Shown piece by piece: positions 18,591-27,392 of a stretch of 64,000 nucleotides of DNA. Below the pieces are notes generated by a model. That model was given only the letters and a program-made list of their open reading frames with translations, was not told where the DNA came from and did no database searches. Made by a program: the position numbers and the translations under genes. The stretch covers positions 1-64,000 of the forward strand of contig NZ_JACNMP010000004.1 in assembly GCF_017592335.1 (NCBI RefSeq). The letters run 5' to 3'. Source of the stretch: Pseudaestuariivita rosea (GTDB lineage Bacteria > Pseudomonadota > Alphaproteobacteria > Rhodobacterales > Rhodobacteraceae). Numbering within the stretch: the stretch's first letter is position 1; each line of letters begins with the position of its first letter.

Positions 18591-19460
18591 ATGATTATGC
18601 GTCTTTACCGGCAACGCCGCCGTGCAATCTTTGTTTTCGTTGCTACAACGTTCATGATGCTGGTCGTCAATCGACTAAACCCCGAAAATGATCTGAATTT
18701 TCTAAGTCTGATTGTCGGGGCCGCCTTAACAGGATTTGTTACGGCAGCCATAGTATCCATTATTATCTGCTTCGTCCTGCCAATGTTTCGATATCTGGTC
18801 GAAACGATAGCGATAATGATAGTAATCTCGGCTGCTCTACGTGCAGTTTTACCAGATGGTGAAACCCTGGATGCATTGTTGTCTTATGTGCCCTTTATCT
18901 GTGTGATGTTGTTTCTTGTCGTTCTGAGCAGTCCCGTTCTGGACCGCTTCTACAAACAGAAACAGAGTACCAGCAGACAAACCGTGCTGATCAGCGCAGG
19001 AAGGGAACGAGTGTTTCAGGGTCTTTACCCTTCGCTTCAACACGCCAGTGACTATTTCTATCGAAACACGGTTTTTACCCCATATGGTAACGCATCCGAA
19101 CAGCTTTTGGCGATTTATCCGGACCGCTCGGGGCAGCTATATCAGGCCTCTATCCTGACTTTGACATCGACCGATGGCAAAACATACGGCGAATATGATT
19201 TCGCACCGCTGGTCGCCAACGCGGCAACGGGTGGATTGTCTGGCACATTCAAGTTCTGGATCGAACACAATGACCTGCACGAATATCGTGTCACGATCGA
19301 AGAAACGCGGTACGACATCCCCCTCAGACGCCTGATCTTCTGGTATTTCGAAGATGAATTTGCGGACCGCGTCGACTGTATGAAAGCTGAAATCGAGGGG
19401 CAGCCAAACCACAGCTTTTTCGCGATGAGTATGCCGCCCCGTAGTCAGACGACGGGTTGA
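18591..19460 (+). CDS. Hypothetical inner-membrane protein
   Basis: A 289-residue protein I do not recognise. Residues about 10-120 contain four hydrophobic stretches that look like membrane helices, with Arg-rich MRLYRQRRRA at the cytoplasmic N-terminus. The C-terminal 160 residues are soluble and beta-rich with many aromatic residues. It follows purB by 23 nt and could be read through from it. Its GC and codon use appear somewhat lower than in purB. Its 3' end overlaps the convergent gene at 19445 by 16 nt. Confidence 0.65.
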   Translation: MIMRLYRQRRRAIFVFVATTFMMLVVNRLNPENDLNFLSLIVGAALTGFVTAAIVSIIICFVLPMFRYLVETIAIMIVISAALRAVLPDGETLDALLSYVPFICVMLFLVVLSSPVLDRFYKQKQSTSRQTVLISAGRERVFQGLYPSLQHASDYFYRNTVFTPYGNASEQLLAIYPDRSGQLYQASILTLTSTDGKTYGEYDFAPLVANAATGGLSGTFKFWIEHNDLHEYRVTIEETRYDIPLRRLIFWYFEDEFADRVDCMKAEIEGQPNHSFFAMSMPPRSQTTG

Positions 19461-20236
19461 GTGTGCTCCTCCCCCTCTTTTTGCCAGATCAGTCCCCGGT
19501 GATCGAAACCTGTGCTGATCGTCGGTTTCACCACCTCGAAATAAGGGGACAGGTCAAAATCCCGCGGTGCGAACAGGGAATGGTGGCGGATGTGATAGAT
19601 TTCGCGTTTGATATAGCGACCCTTGCCGCCCTCGACCCGCACGGTGGGCAGGATGGGATACTGGATCGACTGATAGGCCTGCGCGATCAAGGATGAGCAG
19701 ATGGCCCGCGTCGGATCACCGGACCCAAGGGCCAGCATCCGCCGCCGCCAGCGGACGGGGACCGGCGGTGTGGGCATGAAATACCGCATCAGATCAAAGA
19801 TATTCCGCAGGTCATATTTCAACCCGATCTTATCGACCATAAAGTCAACCACCCGCGCCCGTTCGTCATCATTTAACCCGGCGGCCCGGCAAATACGCGT
19901 GTTATAGGTTTCATATTTCGACAGCGGCACTGCGACGCAACCTTCACCCAGATTGACCTCAACCAGCCGTGGACGCTTGGCGCCATCAACCGGGTCCAGA
20001 ACATCACCGACATACAGCGCCGCATGTGACCATGTGGATTGGGTCAGGTACTTGATGGCCTTCGAGATACGTTCGTTCCCCTCAATCAGCAGAACGTCGC
20101 CCGGCTGCAGGGTCCGGCACAGCGTTTGAAAATCGGATGGCGTATAGGGATCGTACCCCGAACTTTTCGTATGCAACTTTTTCGCAAGCCGCTGCCCGAT
20201 CCAGTCCAATGCGTCATCTATCCGGTTTGATGGCAT
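19445..20236 (-). CDS. Permuted papain-like (YiiX/YebB-type) amidase family protein
   Basis: A 263-residue protein with the features of circularly permuted NlpC/P60-like cysteine peptidases: LQPGDVLLIEG, then SHAALYVGD supplying the His, an acidic VEVNLGEG, and ICSSLIAQAYQ supplying the nucleophile Cys near residue 205. Such proteins cleave amide bonds in peptidoglycan, lipoproteins or modified proteins. I start it at the ATG at 20236 (MPSNRIDD), behind a clear AGGGGGA; a longer frame to 20347 lacks a ribosome site. No clear signal peptide is seen. The substrate is unknown. Confidence 0.75.
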   Translation of the reverse strand: MPSNRIDDALDWIGQRLAKKLHTKSSGYDPYTPSDFQTLCRTLQPGDVLLIEGNERISKAIKYLTQSTWSHAALYVGDVLDPVDGAKRPRLVEVNLGEGCVAVPLSKYETYNTRICRAAGLNDDERARVVDFMVDKIGLKYDLRNIFDLMRYFMPTPPVPVRWRRRMLALGSGDPTRAICSSLIAQAYQSIQYPILPTVRVEGGKGRYIKREIYHIRHHSLFAPRDFDLSPYFEVVKPTISTGFDHRGLIWQKEGEEHTQPVV

Positions 20237-20390
20237 GTGTTCCCCCCTGCCCGCCATCGAAACCGACTGGGGGTAAGATGTCAAAGCACCCACGCTCACA
20301 AAAATCTGTTCAGGCGGAAAACACTTGTTTCTTTGACGTATAGTCAAGCCGTGCTATGTTCGATCTCATTAGCCAACAGGAGAGATGCTC

Positions 20391-20552
20391 ATGCAAGTGA
20401 AGACCCTTCTGACCGCAGCTGTTCTGGTGATCACACCTGCTGTGGCATTTGCCGGTGGATGCAACTACGGCAAAGACACTGTCGCCATGTCCTGCTCTGC
20501 GGGAACCGTATGGGATGACACGACCAAAAGCTGCGTTTCAACAACCAGCTGA
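20391..20552 (+). CDS. Small Cys-rich exported protein
   Basis: A 53-residue secreted peptide. MQVKTLLTAAVLVITPAVAF is a clean signal peptide ending near AFAGG. The mature part of about 30 residues has three Cys and a chitin-binding-like spacing (SCSAGTVWDDTTKSC). AGGAGAG sits 6 nt before the ATG at 20391, and an in-frame ATG at 20385 is possible. It is immediately followed by a strong terminator. I recall similar tiny proteins near purB in roseobacters, but the function is unknown. Antimicrobial, metal-binding or wall-binding roles are all open. Confidence 0.75.
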   Translation: MQVKTLLTAAVLVITPAVAFAGGCNYGKDTVAMSCSAGTVWDDTTKSCVSTTS

Positions 20553-20575
20553 TATTCATCACTCAGCACTACACT

Positions 20576-20600
20576 AGGCGGCCCGAAGGCCGCCTTTTTT
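20576..20600 (+). terminator. Rho-independent terminator
   Basis: A perfect 8-bp GC stem AGGCGGCC-cgaa-GGCCGCCT followed by TTTTT, 24 nt after the stop of the small Cys-rich exported protein. It ends that transcript and separates it from the convergent injection-system operon. Confidence 0.9.
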
Positions 20601-20658
20601 ATGAATAACAATGGGTGTCGGACCGGTTGGGAAGCAGACCGGAAACCAAATTGTCCGC

Positions 20659-20961
20659 CTAGAGAACAATAGTCAGCACAACACCAGCAATCAAAAGAAT
20701 GACGCTTAGCGTCCCGGCCCAGACCGATTTGAACGTAAAACTTAAGATACTGGTAACGGTGAGGCCAGAGGAGCTGGACCCCGACAGTTCAATCCGCGCA
20801 TCTGAAATCGCTTCATCGATGATACCAACAATTGCAACCAGGACAAATGCTGTTGCCATTGGAACAAGAGTGAAATCACTTTGTGTAATTCCCCAGATCA
20901 CGGCACCAATTCCAAGAGCCAAAAACAGTACGATTGCGGCAATTCTTCCTACTTTAGGCAT
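20659..20961 (-). CDS. Small membrane protein at the 3' end of the injection-system locus
   Basis: A 100-residue protein with three hydrophobic segments (about 6-25, 30-50 and 75-100), a short acidic IIDEAISDARIE loop and a Ser-rich loop (SGSSSSG). The start has a strong ribosome site (AAAGGAG, then TAATTTAAA before the ATG), nearly identical to the one before the PASTA protein, which suggests common ancestry or common control. It is the last gene of the minus-strand eCIS locus. There is no known family; an envelope role for the injection system is inferred from position only. Confidence 0.65.
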   Translation of the reverse strand: MPKVGRIAAIVLFLALGIGAVIWGITQSDFTLVPMATAFVLVAIVGIIDEAISDARIELSGSSSSGLTVTSILSFTFKSVWAGTLSVILLIAGVVLTIVL

Positions 20962-21032
20962 TTTAAATTACTCCTTTATAAAGTTTTTTGAGTTTAAATG
21001 ATCGACCAAAACCACGGCCATACTTTTAAAAA

Positions 21033-21785
21033 CTAAAACCGAACCAACGATAGTATCCCCGGAAGCGACCTGATAAACAGGATCAGTGCCCAGATCAGGC
21101 CCAGGATCGCGATGATGATGGCCAGCACGGCGTCCCCGATGCTGTGCAACATCCCCGGCAGCAGGGCAAAGACGATGCCCATCAACAGGCCGATCAGAAA
21201 GCCGGTGATCACAATGAAAACCAGCGTTTTGTTCTTCAGATAGCGCCAACTGGACACCAGCAGCAAAACAAAGGCCACAGCGCGCAGCAGGGTGATCAGA
21301 CCAACCGCAATCGTGACCGCGCCCGTATTGAAGCTGGCAAAAATGATCATATAGACGATCGTTCCAAAGGGTACGGCCAGCAACAGCGACAACATCAGCA
21401 TCAGTTTCACGATGGCCAGGATCAGCACGATCAGCGAGATGATCAGGAAGATCAGCGTCACAATGGGCGTCGCGATGGCCCGCAATTTGTTATGCACGCC
21501 CTGCGATATGACGCCTGATGTCACCAGCATCAGCATCGTCCACAAAAGCAGCCCGTCGATCAGCGCGATTGAGGATGTCGCCATCCCCGGCGGGCGGTCC
21601 GGGCTGCTGTCGGCGGCGAATTGGCGACGGGCCTGGTCGCGCTCTTCCTCGGTTTCAAGATCCTGTATGAAGGCCACATTGGATCCCTCACTCGGCATCG
21701 GCAGAAATTGCGCGCCAATTTCGATGCCCACCAACAGCAGGGTCAGGACAAATGCGATCCAAAGGGGTATCTTGCGCAGCTTCAT
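21033..21785 (-). CDS. Polytopic membrane protein of the injection-system locus
   Basis: A 250-residue, very hydrophobic protein. A first helix (about 8-28) is followed by a polar periplasmic-type loop of about 45 residues rich in Glu, Asp and Arg (LETEEERDQARR). About five or six further helices then run to the end, with many Leu/Ile repeats. I recognise no family. It starts 3 nt after the stop of the upstream exported protein, so the two are co-translated. It is one of six membrane-associated genes flanking the contractile tail genes and may form part of an envelope docking site. Confidence 0.7.
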   Translation of the reverse strand: MKLRKIPLWIAFVLTLLLVGIEIGAQFLPMPSEGSNVAFIQDLETEEERDQARRQFAADSSPDRPPGMATSSIALIDGLLLWTMLMLVTSGVISQGVHNKLRAIATPIVTLIFLIISLIVLILAIVKLMLMLSLLLAVPFGTIVYMIIFASFNTGAVTIAVGLITLLRAVAFVLLLVSSWRYLKNKTLVFIVITGFLIGLLMGIVFALLPGMLHSIGDAVLAIIIAILGLIWALILFIRSLPGILSLVRF

Positions 21786-21788
21786 TAC

Positions 21789-22274
21789 TTAGTCCCTCGA
21801 TCTGGCCAGAACAAAGACGCAAGACGCGTCATTCCCCTGCGACGGGCAGGCCAGGATCAATGTGCCGCCCTCTTTATAGAACGTGACCTTGGCGCTGGTG
21901 CGTGTGGTGATATCGGCGGCGTCCGAGGGCGGCACCGGGCGCGGGTCATCGCTTGGCGAAAGGCTGAACCGCATGTTGCCCTGGCCGGTTTTCATGCGCA
22001 CATCCGCCGCACGGCTTCTGAAACTGCCATCCGATATGCGGTAGCGGCACGTTGCACCGCGGCGCACGGTCAGATCAGCACCATTGGGACGGCACACGCT
22101 GCTTTGCGCAGCCAGATCAGAGGGCCGAAGCGTCGCCGTGAACATCTGACCCACCGACGATTGCAGCCCGTCCACGATGCTATCCCTGTTCCCATCACCG
22201 CGGCTGGTCCCTATGCCAAGGGCGGCCCAGGACAGGATCACGACAACAGCAAGGATCAGAATAAGCTTGACCAT
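21789..22274 (-). CDS. Membrane-anchored periplasmic protein of the injection-system locus
   Basis: A 161-residue protein with one N-terminal hydrophobic helix (about 4-22, signal anchor or signal peptide) and a soluble domain of about 135 residues. The domain contains three Cys (SSVCRPNG, ATCRYRIS, LACPSQGNDASC region), likely disulfide-bonded, and alternating strands. I know no family for it. It lies 54 nt downstream of the PASTA-repeat gene and just upstream of the polytopic membrane protein, so the three are probably one unit. A periplasmic partner of the PASTA protein is a reasonable guess. Confidence 0.65.
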   Translation of the reverse strand: MVKLILILAVVVILSWAALGIGTSRGDGNRDSIVDGLQSSVGQMFTATLRPSDLAAQSSVCRPNGADLTVRRGATCRYRISDGSFRSRAADVRMKTGQGNMRFSLSPSDDPRPVPPSDAADITTRTSAKVTFYKEGGTLILACPSQGNDASCVFVLARSRD

Positions 22275-22328
22275 AATGAAATCTCTTTAATGAAAATCTG
22301 GCCCCGACCGCAGCCGGGGCCAGCGGGT

Positions 22329-23756
22329 TTACTTGCGGAATTGCAGGGAACTGGTGCGTGTCGGGCGGTTGTCGTTGTAGTTCGACACCATATTGACGCG
22401 CAGCGTATTGCCCTGCATCGCCATTTGAATATTGCGCACCACAAAGCCCTGATCATATTTCGCCGACAGATGGTTTGAGGACACACGCGCACTGGTGTTG
22501 CCCCAGTCGCAATCACGTGGCGAACATGACCCGAACATGCGCAGCGTATAGCGTGTGGCGTGCTGTGACTGGTTGGGGCAAAGCGGGGTCAGGACAACGC
22601 GGGTCACATCTCGTGTGTTGCGATCAACGTTTTTCCATGTGCCGGCATAGGGGCTGCGGGCGCAGACATTTACGCGTATTGGCCCAGCCTTTGGCGCGGT
22701 CAAAGTGATACGGCTGTTTTTGGGAACCGTTTGGTTCGGCGCCGGATTCTGAGCGGTCACACGGCCACTCGCCCCGTTTTGTGTCGGCGTGTTCACCGTA
22801 ATCATACGATCGCCAAAGCCTGCATTTTCCAGCCTACGCCGCGCATCCGACACGCTGCGGTTACGCACATCAGGGACACGGATCGCGGGTTGCGGAATGG
22901 TCAGCTTGGCCAATGATCCCGGCGTGACTTCGGTATTTGCGGCCGGACGTTGCTGCGTCACGGTGCCATTGGCAGCTGGATCAAGGGGCCGGTCGATAGT
23001 GATATCGCCCCGACCGAACCCAATCGCCCGCAAGCGGGATACCGCATCGCGTTCCATCCGACCGATCACTTCGGGCATGATAGGGTTCGTGACCTCGGGG
23101 ATCAGCGCGACCTCAAGAACGATCTCGGTATCCTCGGTCAGTTCCGCATCAGCCTCAGGGCTTTGTCCGGCGACCTGACCTTCGCTGAAATCATCGGACA
23201 CGGTAACCTCAACTTCTTCTATACTGGCATAGGTCAAACCGTCCAGTTGCTCTCGCGCGTCCTCGATCTGTAGACCGGCCAGATCAGGCATCTTGTCGGG
23301 TCCGCCAGGAATCAGCAGATATGCCAGAATACCGCCGCCGATCAACAAAACAACGGCCGCAGCGATACCGGCAATCAGACCCCAGGATGTCTTCTTGGGT
23401 GGTGGCGCGTTCCCCGCAGAAACCTCCGCCGTCACAACAGCGCTTTCGCCGTTATTTTCCTCGGGCAAAGCCGTTTCATAGGCCCTGAGACGAAACAGAA
23501 TCTCGGCCGCTTCAGCCGCATTTTCGGGGGCCACTTCGACCTCGATTTTGCGGGTCTCACTGGGCGCAAGCGAAATCCTATCGTCGCCAACGACACCGAT
23601 CCAGTCCGGCAGCTTTCCTTCGGGCGGTCTGACCTCTAACCCGATTTCCAGCGGGCGGCCTGCGATATTGACGATGTCAAAACTGATCGTCGCAGACTGA
23701 CCGGCACCAACCGCCACTTCAGTCTGACTTTGTGAGATATTTACAATTTCCGGCAT
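22329..23756 (-). CDS. Membrane protein with Ig-like head, three PASTA repeats and Cys-rich C-terminal domain
   Basis: A 475-residue protein. Residues 1-113 look like an Ig-like beta-sandwich (VNISQSQTEVAVGAGQ, conserved DWIG). Residues 125-149 form one transmembrane helix preceded by PPPKKTSWG. Three PASTA-like repeats lie at about 156-217, 227-288 and 294-355, each with a V/M-P-D/E-V/L start and a Gly-rich turn. Residues 365-475 carry NVDRNTRDVTR and a CSPRDCDWG motif that I recall as recurring in exported proteins. The positive-inside rule suggests the head is cytoplasmic and the PASTA repeats periplasmic, where they could bind peptidoglycan. AAAAGGAG precedes the start. It follows the baseplate genes and may anchor the contractile tail to the wall. 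Confidence 0.8.
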   Translation of the reverse strand: MPEIVNISQSQTEVAVGAGQSATISFDIVNIAGRPLEIGLEVRPPEGKLPDWIGVVGDDRISLAPSETRKIEVEVAPENAAEAAEILFRLRAYETALPEENNGESAVVTAEVSAGNAPPPKKTSWGLIAGIAAAVVLLIGGGILAYLLIPGGPDKMPDLAGLQIEDAREQLDGLTYASIEEVEVTVSDDFSEGQVAGQSPEADAELTEDTEIVLEVALIPEVTNPIMPEVIGRMERDAVSRLRAIGFGRGDITIDRPLDPAANGTVTQQRPAANTEVTPGSLAKLTIPQPAIRVPDVRNRSVSDARRRLENAGFGDRMITVNTPTQNGASGRVTAQNPAPNQTVPKNSRITLTAPKAGPIRVNVCARSPYAGTWKNVDRNTRDVTRVVLTPLCPNQSQHATRYTLRMFGSCSPRDCDWGNTSARVSSNHLSAKYDQGFVVRNIQMAMQGNTLRVNMVSNYNDNRPTRTSSLQFRK

Positions 23757-23813
23757 TTTAAATCTCCTTTTAAAAATAATGGTTTGGAAAAGGTCTTGGT
23801 GGTAATTTCAATG

Positions 23814-24329
23814 TTACTCGTCCGGATCGGGCCATCGCAGGTCATGGGTGATGTGGGCGGGTTTGAAAAGGCGAGTGACGGCGTCAATCAACGCACCGGC
23901 GCTTTGCGTGCCGTCTGGGCACTGGATGGTCACGTGGAACTGCCCCGCCAGCGCCGATGTTTCGTCAATCATGAAACCGGGGCCAACAGCCAGTGTAAGG
24001 GCGCGCATAATGCCCGTGTTCGTGCCACGACGATCCAGAAGATGCGGTGCCTCGGCCAGCACCAGGCGCAAGGCGTTTGTATCAATGTGCCCGTCCTGGG
24101 CACCGGTAAACGGCAACAGCGGCTCAAGCCCCATCATCCGGACCAGAAACGGTAACATGGCCTTGGGACAGCGTAGGGGATCAAGACTAACATCAATGGT
24201 GTTGATCTGGTGTTCAGCCGGGGTCAAAAGCCCCGCCATGACATCAAACAAAGCGTCCTGCGGTGAATTGGGCCTGCGGGCATCCCGCCAGAATTCCGGC
24301 AACAGATGGGCGATCTGATCAGCGTTCAT
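23814..24329 (-). CDS. Phage tail protein I-like baseplate component (eCIS)
   Basis: A 171-residue protein of the P2 gpI/TIGR02242-like kind: HLLPEFWRDA near the start, then a helical region with FLVRMMGLEPLLPFTG and LLDRRGTNTGIMRALTLAVG, typical of tail protein I. It would join the baseplate-J wedge. I use the ATG at 24329 (MNADQIAH) behind GAGGTGG; it overlaps the baseplate-J stop by 11 nt, so translation is coupled. It is shorter than the Afp12-type proteins of larger injection systems. The C-terminus ends with the polar HDLRWPDPDE. Confidence 0.82.
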   Translation of the reverse strand: MNADQIAHLLPEFWRDARRPNSPQDALFDVMAGLLTPAEHQINTIDVSLDPLRCPKAMLPFLVRMMGLEPLLPFTGAQDGHIDTNALRLVLAEAPHLLDRRGTNTGIMRALTLAVGPGFMIDETSALAGQFHVTIQCPDGTQSAGALIDAVTRLFKPAHITHDLRWPDPDE

Positions 24330-26946
24330 GGGCCACCTCGTCAATCACATGCTCGCCTGCGGCGCAAAACAGCCAGTTCGGCGGCAAAGTCACAAAACCC
24401 ACATGTTCGCGTTGGCTGCAGCGTTCGAAGGTCACGCCGTTATCGGTGCGATAGACGCCGCCGCCTTCGCCCGCGTCCTCTTGCCCCGGACAGATCATGG
24501 CTTTTGAATTTGTGGCGGCAATCACATTGATGGGCTGCAGCAGATCAAGACGCCGTTGCGGCAGGCCACAGTTCACATCAGAGGGGCGCCATTCAGGGTC
24601 GGTATCGGTCAGTGAGATCGTCTGAACCCCGGCGTGGTGCGTGGCCACAAGAACCTTGTCGTCCATAAAGGCGATGCCGCGGCAACTTTCGCCATTCCAA
24701 CCCTTGGGATAGGGGCGCACGCGCGGTTCCTGATCGCGCCGTCCCGTGACACGATATTCGAAACAACCCTTGCCCTCGACCCCTTGGGGCACGCGGACAC
24801 CGGCCCAGACCCGTGCCTGCCCGCCGAATTCATGGGTTGCCAGCACGCGGAACATCTGACTTTCCATGCCCGCAGGACCAATCGCGGTAAAGCTTTTGGG
24901 CAGCCCATCACTGGCCGAACAGAACAGCCCGCGCCCGTCGCCAGACGCAAAAACGGTATACCTGCTGGCCGATCCGATCGGATTACGGGCGACCGTCACC
25001 GCCCAGACCCGTAAGTCTGGCGTGGCGGGGTCAATGATGATCCGCCGCCAGTTTTTGTCACGATCCAGGGTGAATTCGCGCAACCCGTCTGCGGCAGCGA
25101 AAAGCACCGTTGGGCCATCCTGCCGCATCAGAAAATCCATGTCGGTGACACTGATGCCCTGTTCAAACCGCAGGATCAGCGTCCAGGTTTCCCCACAATC
25201 ACGCGAGATATAGAAGCTGTTGCCTTTTTCGGTCTGTGTGATCACCGCGACCAGCCCCAGCATATCGTCCACACCGTGCCAGGCCGCGGGCGTCGCAATC
25301 AGACAGACCGTTTCACCGGGAAAAGCCCGCGCCAGCTCCCAACCATCCCCGTCATTCAGCGACCGATAGACGGCCTCGCCACTGCCTGCATACCAGACAC
25401 CGGGTTGGTTTCCATCGGGTACAATCGCGCGGCAGACGTCATCGGGGGCCTCGGGCGTTTCGATGATCGGATCTTCCAGATAGGCAATGGCCGGTTCACG
25501 GCGGGCGACATCGTTGATGTGCCAGCTGCGCAGGGGTTCACCAAAGGTCCAGCCGTCCTGACCGGTTTCTGCGTTGGCCAAGGGCGAAATCATCTGGTTC
25601 AGCGCCTGTTGCAGCCGCGTGGCGACATCACTGGCATTTTCATAGGGGCGAAGGGCCGCACGAACCCGGATGCGCACTGGCTTGAACCGGACCCAGCTTG
25701 CATCGCACCGCGCGCCAAGGGGGCGGTGTTTTTGCAAATGCGCCTGTGCATCGGCCAGGCCGGTGTCAGTGCAGGCGTCCTCTAACGCTGACCGCGTCAA
25801 CAGCCCGGTGCGGTCCGCCTTGGGCATATGGGGCGTCAGAACGACCTCAACCGACCCTTTTTCTGCATGGCGCCAGTTTTCGGCCCGCGCATAGGCCCGC
25901 GCGCGCGACACGTTCGGCAGGGCCTCGGCCAGGGCCTCGTAATCCTGGGCGGTGACGGCCCGGTTCCGCGATGCGACCTCCCTCGGGCCACGCCGCAGCG
26001 CGTTGGCCAGGGTTTCGCTATCACGCCCGCCGGTGGCAGCCGTCGGGTTGGTCACGGAAAGCCCGGGCATATTCTGATCCAGCTTGGTCAGCGCCCCGGC
26101 AACAACATTACCGGCATCCCCCCCACCCACGCGGTACCAGACGCGGATACGGCGCCCGGCATTGGGGATCGCAGCCATCGCGGTGGCCGTCCGACCCAGT
26201 GTCGGGGCATCCTCGGACCCAGCCTCGGGCAATCGCGCGGCGGGTGCAAAACGAATGACACCATTTGCTCGGTCGGCCATGAAAACGGCCTTGCCCTGAT
26301 CACCAGCGCTAAATGTCTTGACCTCACGCCACAGCACGTAGACCGCGTCATCATGTTCAATCGCCTCGGCCTTGGCAGGCACCTGATCACGGGGCGTTTC
26401 CACACCCACCACCAGATCCATCGGCGCGCCAAGGGGGGCAATGATCGCGCCTTTCGCAACCTTGAAGATCTGCCCGGGCTGTCCGTCGCTGACGCCCAAC
26501 AGTTCGGCCTTGATCAATTCGGCATGGGCCGCGCGCACGACAGCCTGATTGGCCCCCGGTTCAAAGACGGCAGGCGCCAGTGTGGCAAACTGCACCGCTT
26601 CCCCGCGCCCACCGGCGCGATCCGCATTCACGCGCGTTCCAACCGGCAACGTCAGCGGTACCGAAGTATCGTCCCGCAGGAACACCAATTCGGTTGAAGC
26701 CGCAGCAGGCGGTCCCATCAGAACGCCCATCTTGTTCAGAAACTCGATAAAGGCGCGGTCGGGCAGTTGATTGACGCGCCAGATCAGAACCTCGGTCAGA
26801 TAGGAAAACGTCTCAACCAGTGTCCGGCCGGGATCACCGGGGCCGAAATCTGTCCATTCGGGACACAGCGCCTTGATCCGATCGTGGGCGGCCTGAACAA
26901 GGTCGTCATAGGTACGGTCGTCAAGATTTGGCGGTCTGAGGGTCAT
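24319..26946 (-). CDS. Baseplate J-like protein fused to a BNR-type beta-propeller (eCIS)
   Basis: An 875-residue fusion. Residues about 1-500 match the TIGR02243-like baseplate assembly/gpJ (Afp11-type) pattern: YDDLVQAAHDRIKALCPEW opening, ETFSYLTEVLIWRVNQLP, RRGPREVASRNRAVTAQDYE, and a C-terminal wedge region. Residues about 502-875 hold Asp-box-like repeats of sialidase/BNR propellers: VYRSLNDGDGW, FYISRDCGETW and VYRTDNGVTF. The propeller could bind a target glycan or cover the baseplate. It overlaps the gp25 gene by 4 nt. Related injection systems usually carry receptor binding on a separate fibre, which is not seen here. Confidence 0.85.
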   Translation of the reverse strand: MTLRPPNLDDRTYDDLVQAAHDRIKALCPEWTDFGPGDPGRTLVETFSYLTEVLIWRVNQLPDRAFIEFLNKMGVLMGPPAAASTELVFLRDDTSVPLTLPVGTRVNADRAGGRGEAVQFATLAPAVFEPGANQAVVRAAHAELIKAELLGVSDGQPGQIFKVAKGAIIAPLGAPMDLVVGVETPRDQVPAKAEAIEHDDAVYVLWREVKTFSAGDQGKAVFMADRANGVIRFAPAARLPEAGSEDAPTLGRTATAMAAIPNAGRRIRVWYRVGGGDAGNVVAGALTKLDQNMPGLSVTNPTAATGGRDSETLANALRRGPREVASRNRAVTAQDYEALAEALPNVSRARAYARAENWRHAEKGSVEVVLTPHMPKADRTGLLTRSALEDACTDTGLADAQAHLQKHRPLGARCDASWVRFKPVRIRVRAALRPYENASDVATRLQQALNQMISPLANAETGQDGWTFGEPLRSWHINDVARREPAIAYLEDPIIETPEAPDDVCRAIVPDGNQPGVWYAGSGEAVYRSLNDGDGWELARAFPGETVCLIATPAAWHGVDDMLGLVAVITQTEKGNSFYISRDCGETWTLILRFEQGISVTDMDFLMRQDGPTVLFAAADGLREFTLDRDKNWRRIIIDPATPDLRVWAVTVARNPIGSASRYTVFASGDGRGLFCSASDGLPKSFTAIGPAGMESQMFRVLATHEFGGQARVWAGVRVPQGVEGKGCFEYRVTGRRDQEPRVRPYPKGWNGESCRGIAFMDDKVLVATHHAGVQTISLTDTDPEWRPSDVNCGLPQRRLDLLQPINVIAATNSKAMICPGQEDAGEGGGVYRTDNGVTFERCSQREHVGFVTLPPNWLFCAAGEHVIDEVAHER

Positions 26947-27392
26947 TGGCTTTCCTCTTGCATCATGGTGGGCACAACCAGCGCCAGATGGTCCTGCTGC
27001 TGGCGTCGGCGGACGGTGTAATCAATGTCGATCATCAGGCGGGATGGGTCTTCGGGGTCAGCCTTGGCCTGCACCTGCAGGTTTTCGGCGCGCGGCTCAA
27101 AACGCTGGATCGCGCGACGGATCAGCAGACTGGCCAGCATTTCCGTGGTGTGGCCATGTCCGGCAAAGGCCAGCCGTTCCAGATCACAGCCATAGTCCGG
27201 GCGCATCACACGTTCACCGGGGCGGGTCGACAACAGCGTCATTAGTGACTGACGCACGGCATCGGCCTCTTCCACCATCTGCAAGGCACCGTTTGATCCG
27301 GCGGTCAGACCATGCGTCACATCATCATCGAACTGCGTGGCAAAGAACTTCAGGCATCTTTCCGGTTTTCTAAGGATACTATCGGTGGTCAT
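26943..27392 (-). CDS. GPW/gp25 family baseplate protein (eCIS)
   Basis: A 149-residue protein with the hallmark gp25 sequence TRPGERVMRPDYGCDLERLAF near residues 56-76, and the usual tail RFEPRAENLQVQA followed by an IDIDYTVRRRQQQ strand. In contractile tails gp25 joins the wedge to the sheath and starts sheath assembly (Afp9-type). It is in a 4-nt overlap with both neighbours (PAAR-like tip upstream, baseplate J downstream), showing tight translational coupling. The length is normal. Confidence 0.92.
   Translation of the reverse strand: MTTDSILRKPERCLKFFATQFDDDVTHGLTAGSNGALQMVEEADAVRQSLMTLLSTRPGERVMRPDYGCDLERLAFAGHGHTTEMLASLLIRRAIQRFEPRAENLQVQAKADPEDPSRLMIDIDYTVRRRQQQDHLALVVPTMMQEESQ

Noticed and set aside
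25828-26697. 289-codon plus-strand open frame
   Set aside because: Antisense to the baseplate J coding region, with His/Arg/Pro-rich shadow composition.
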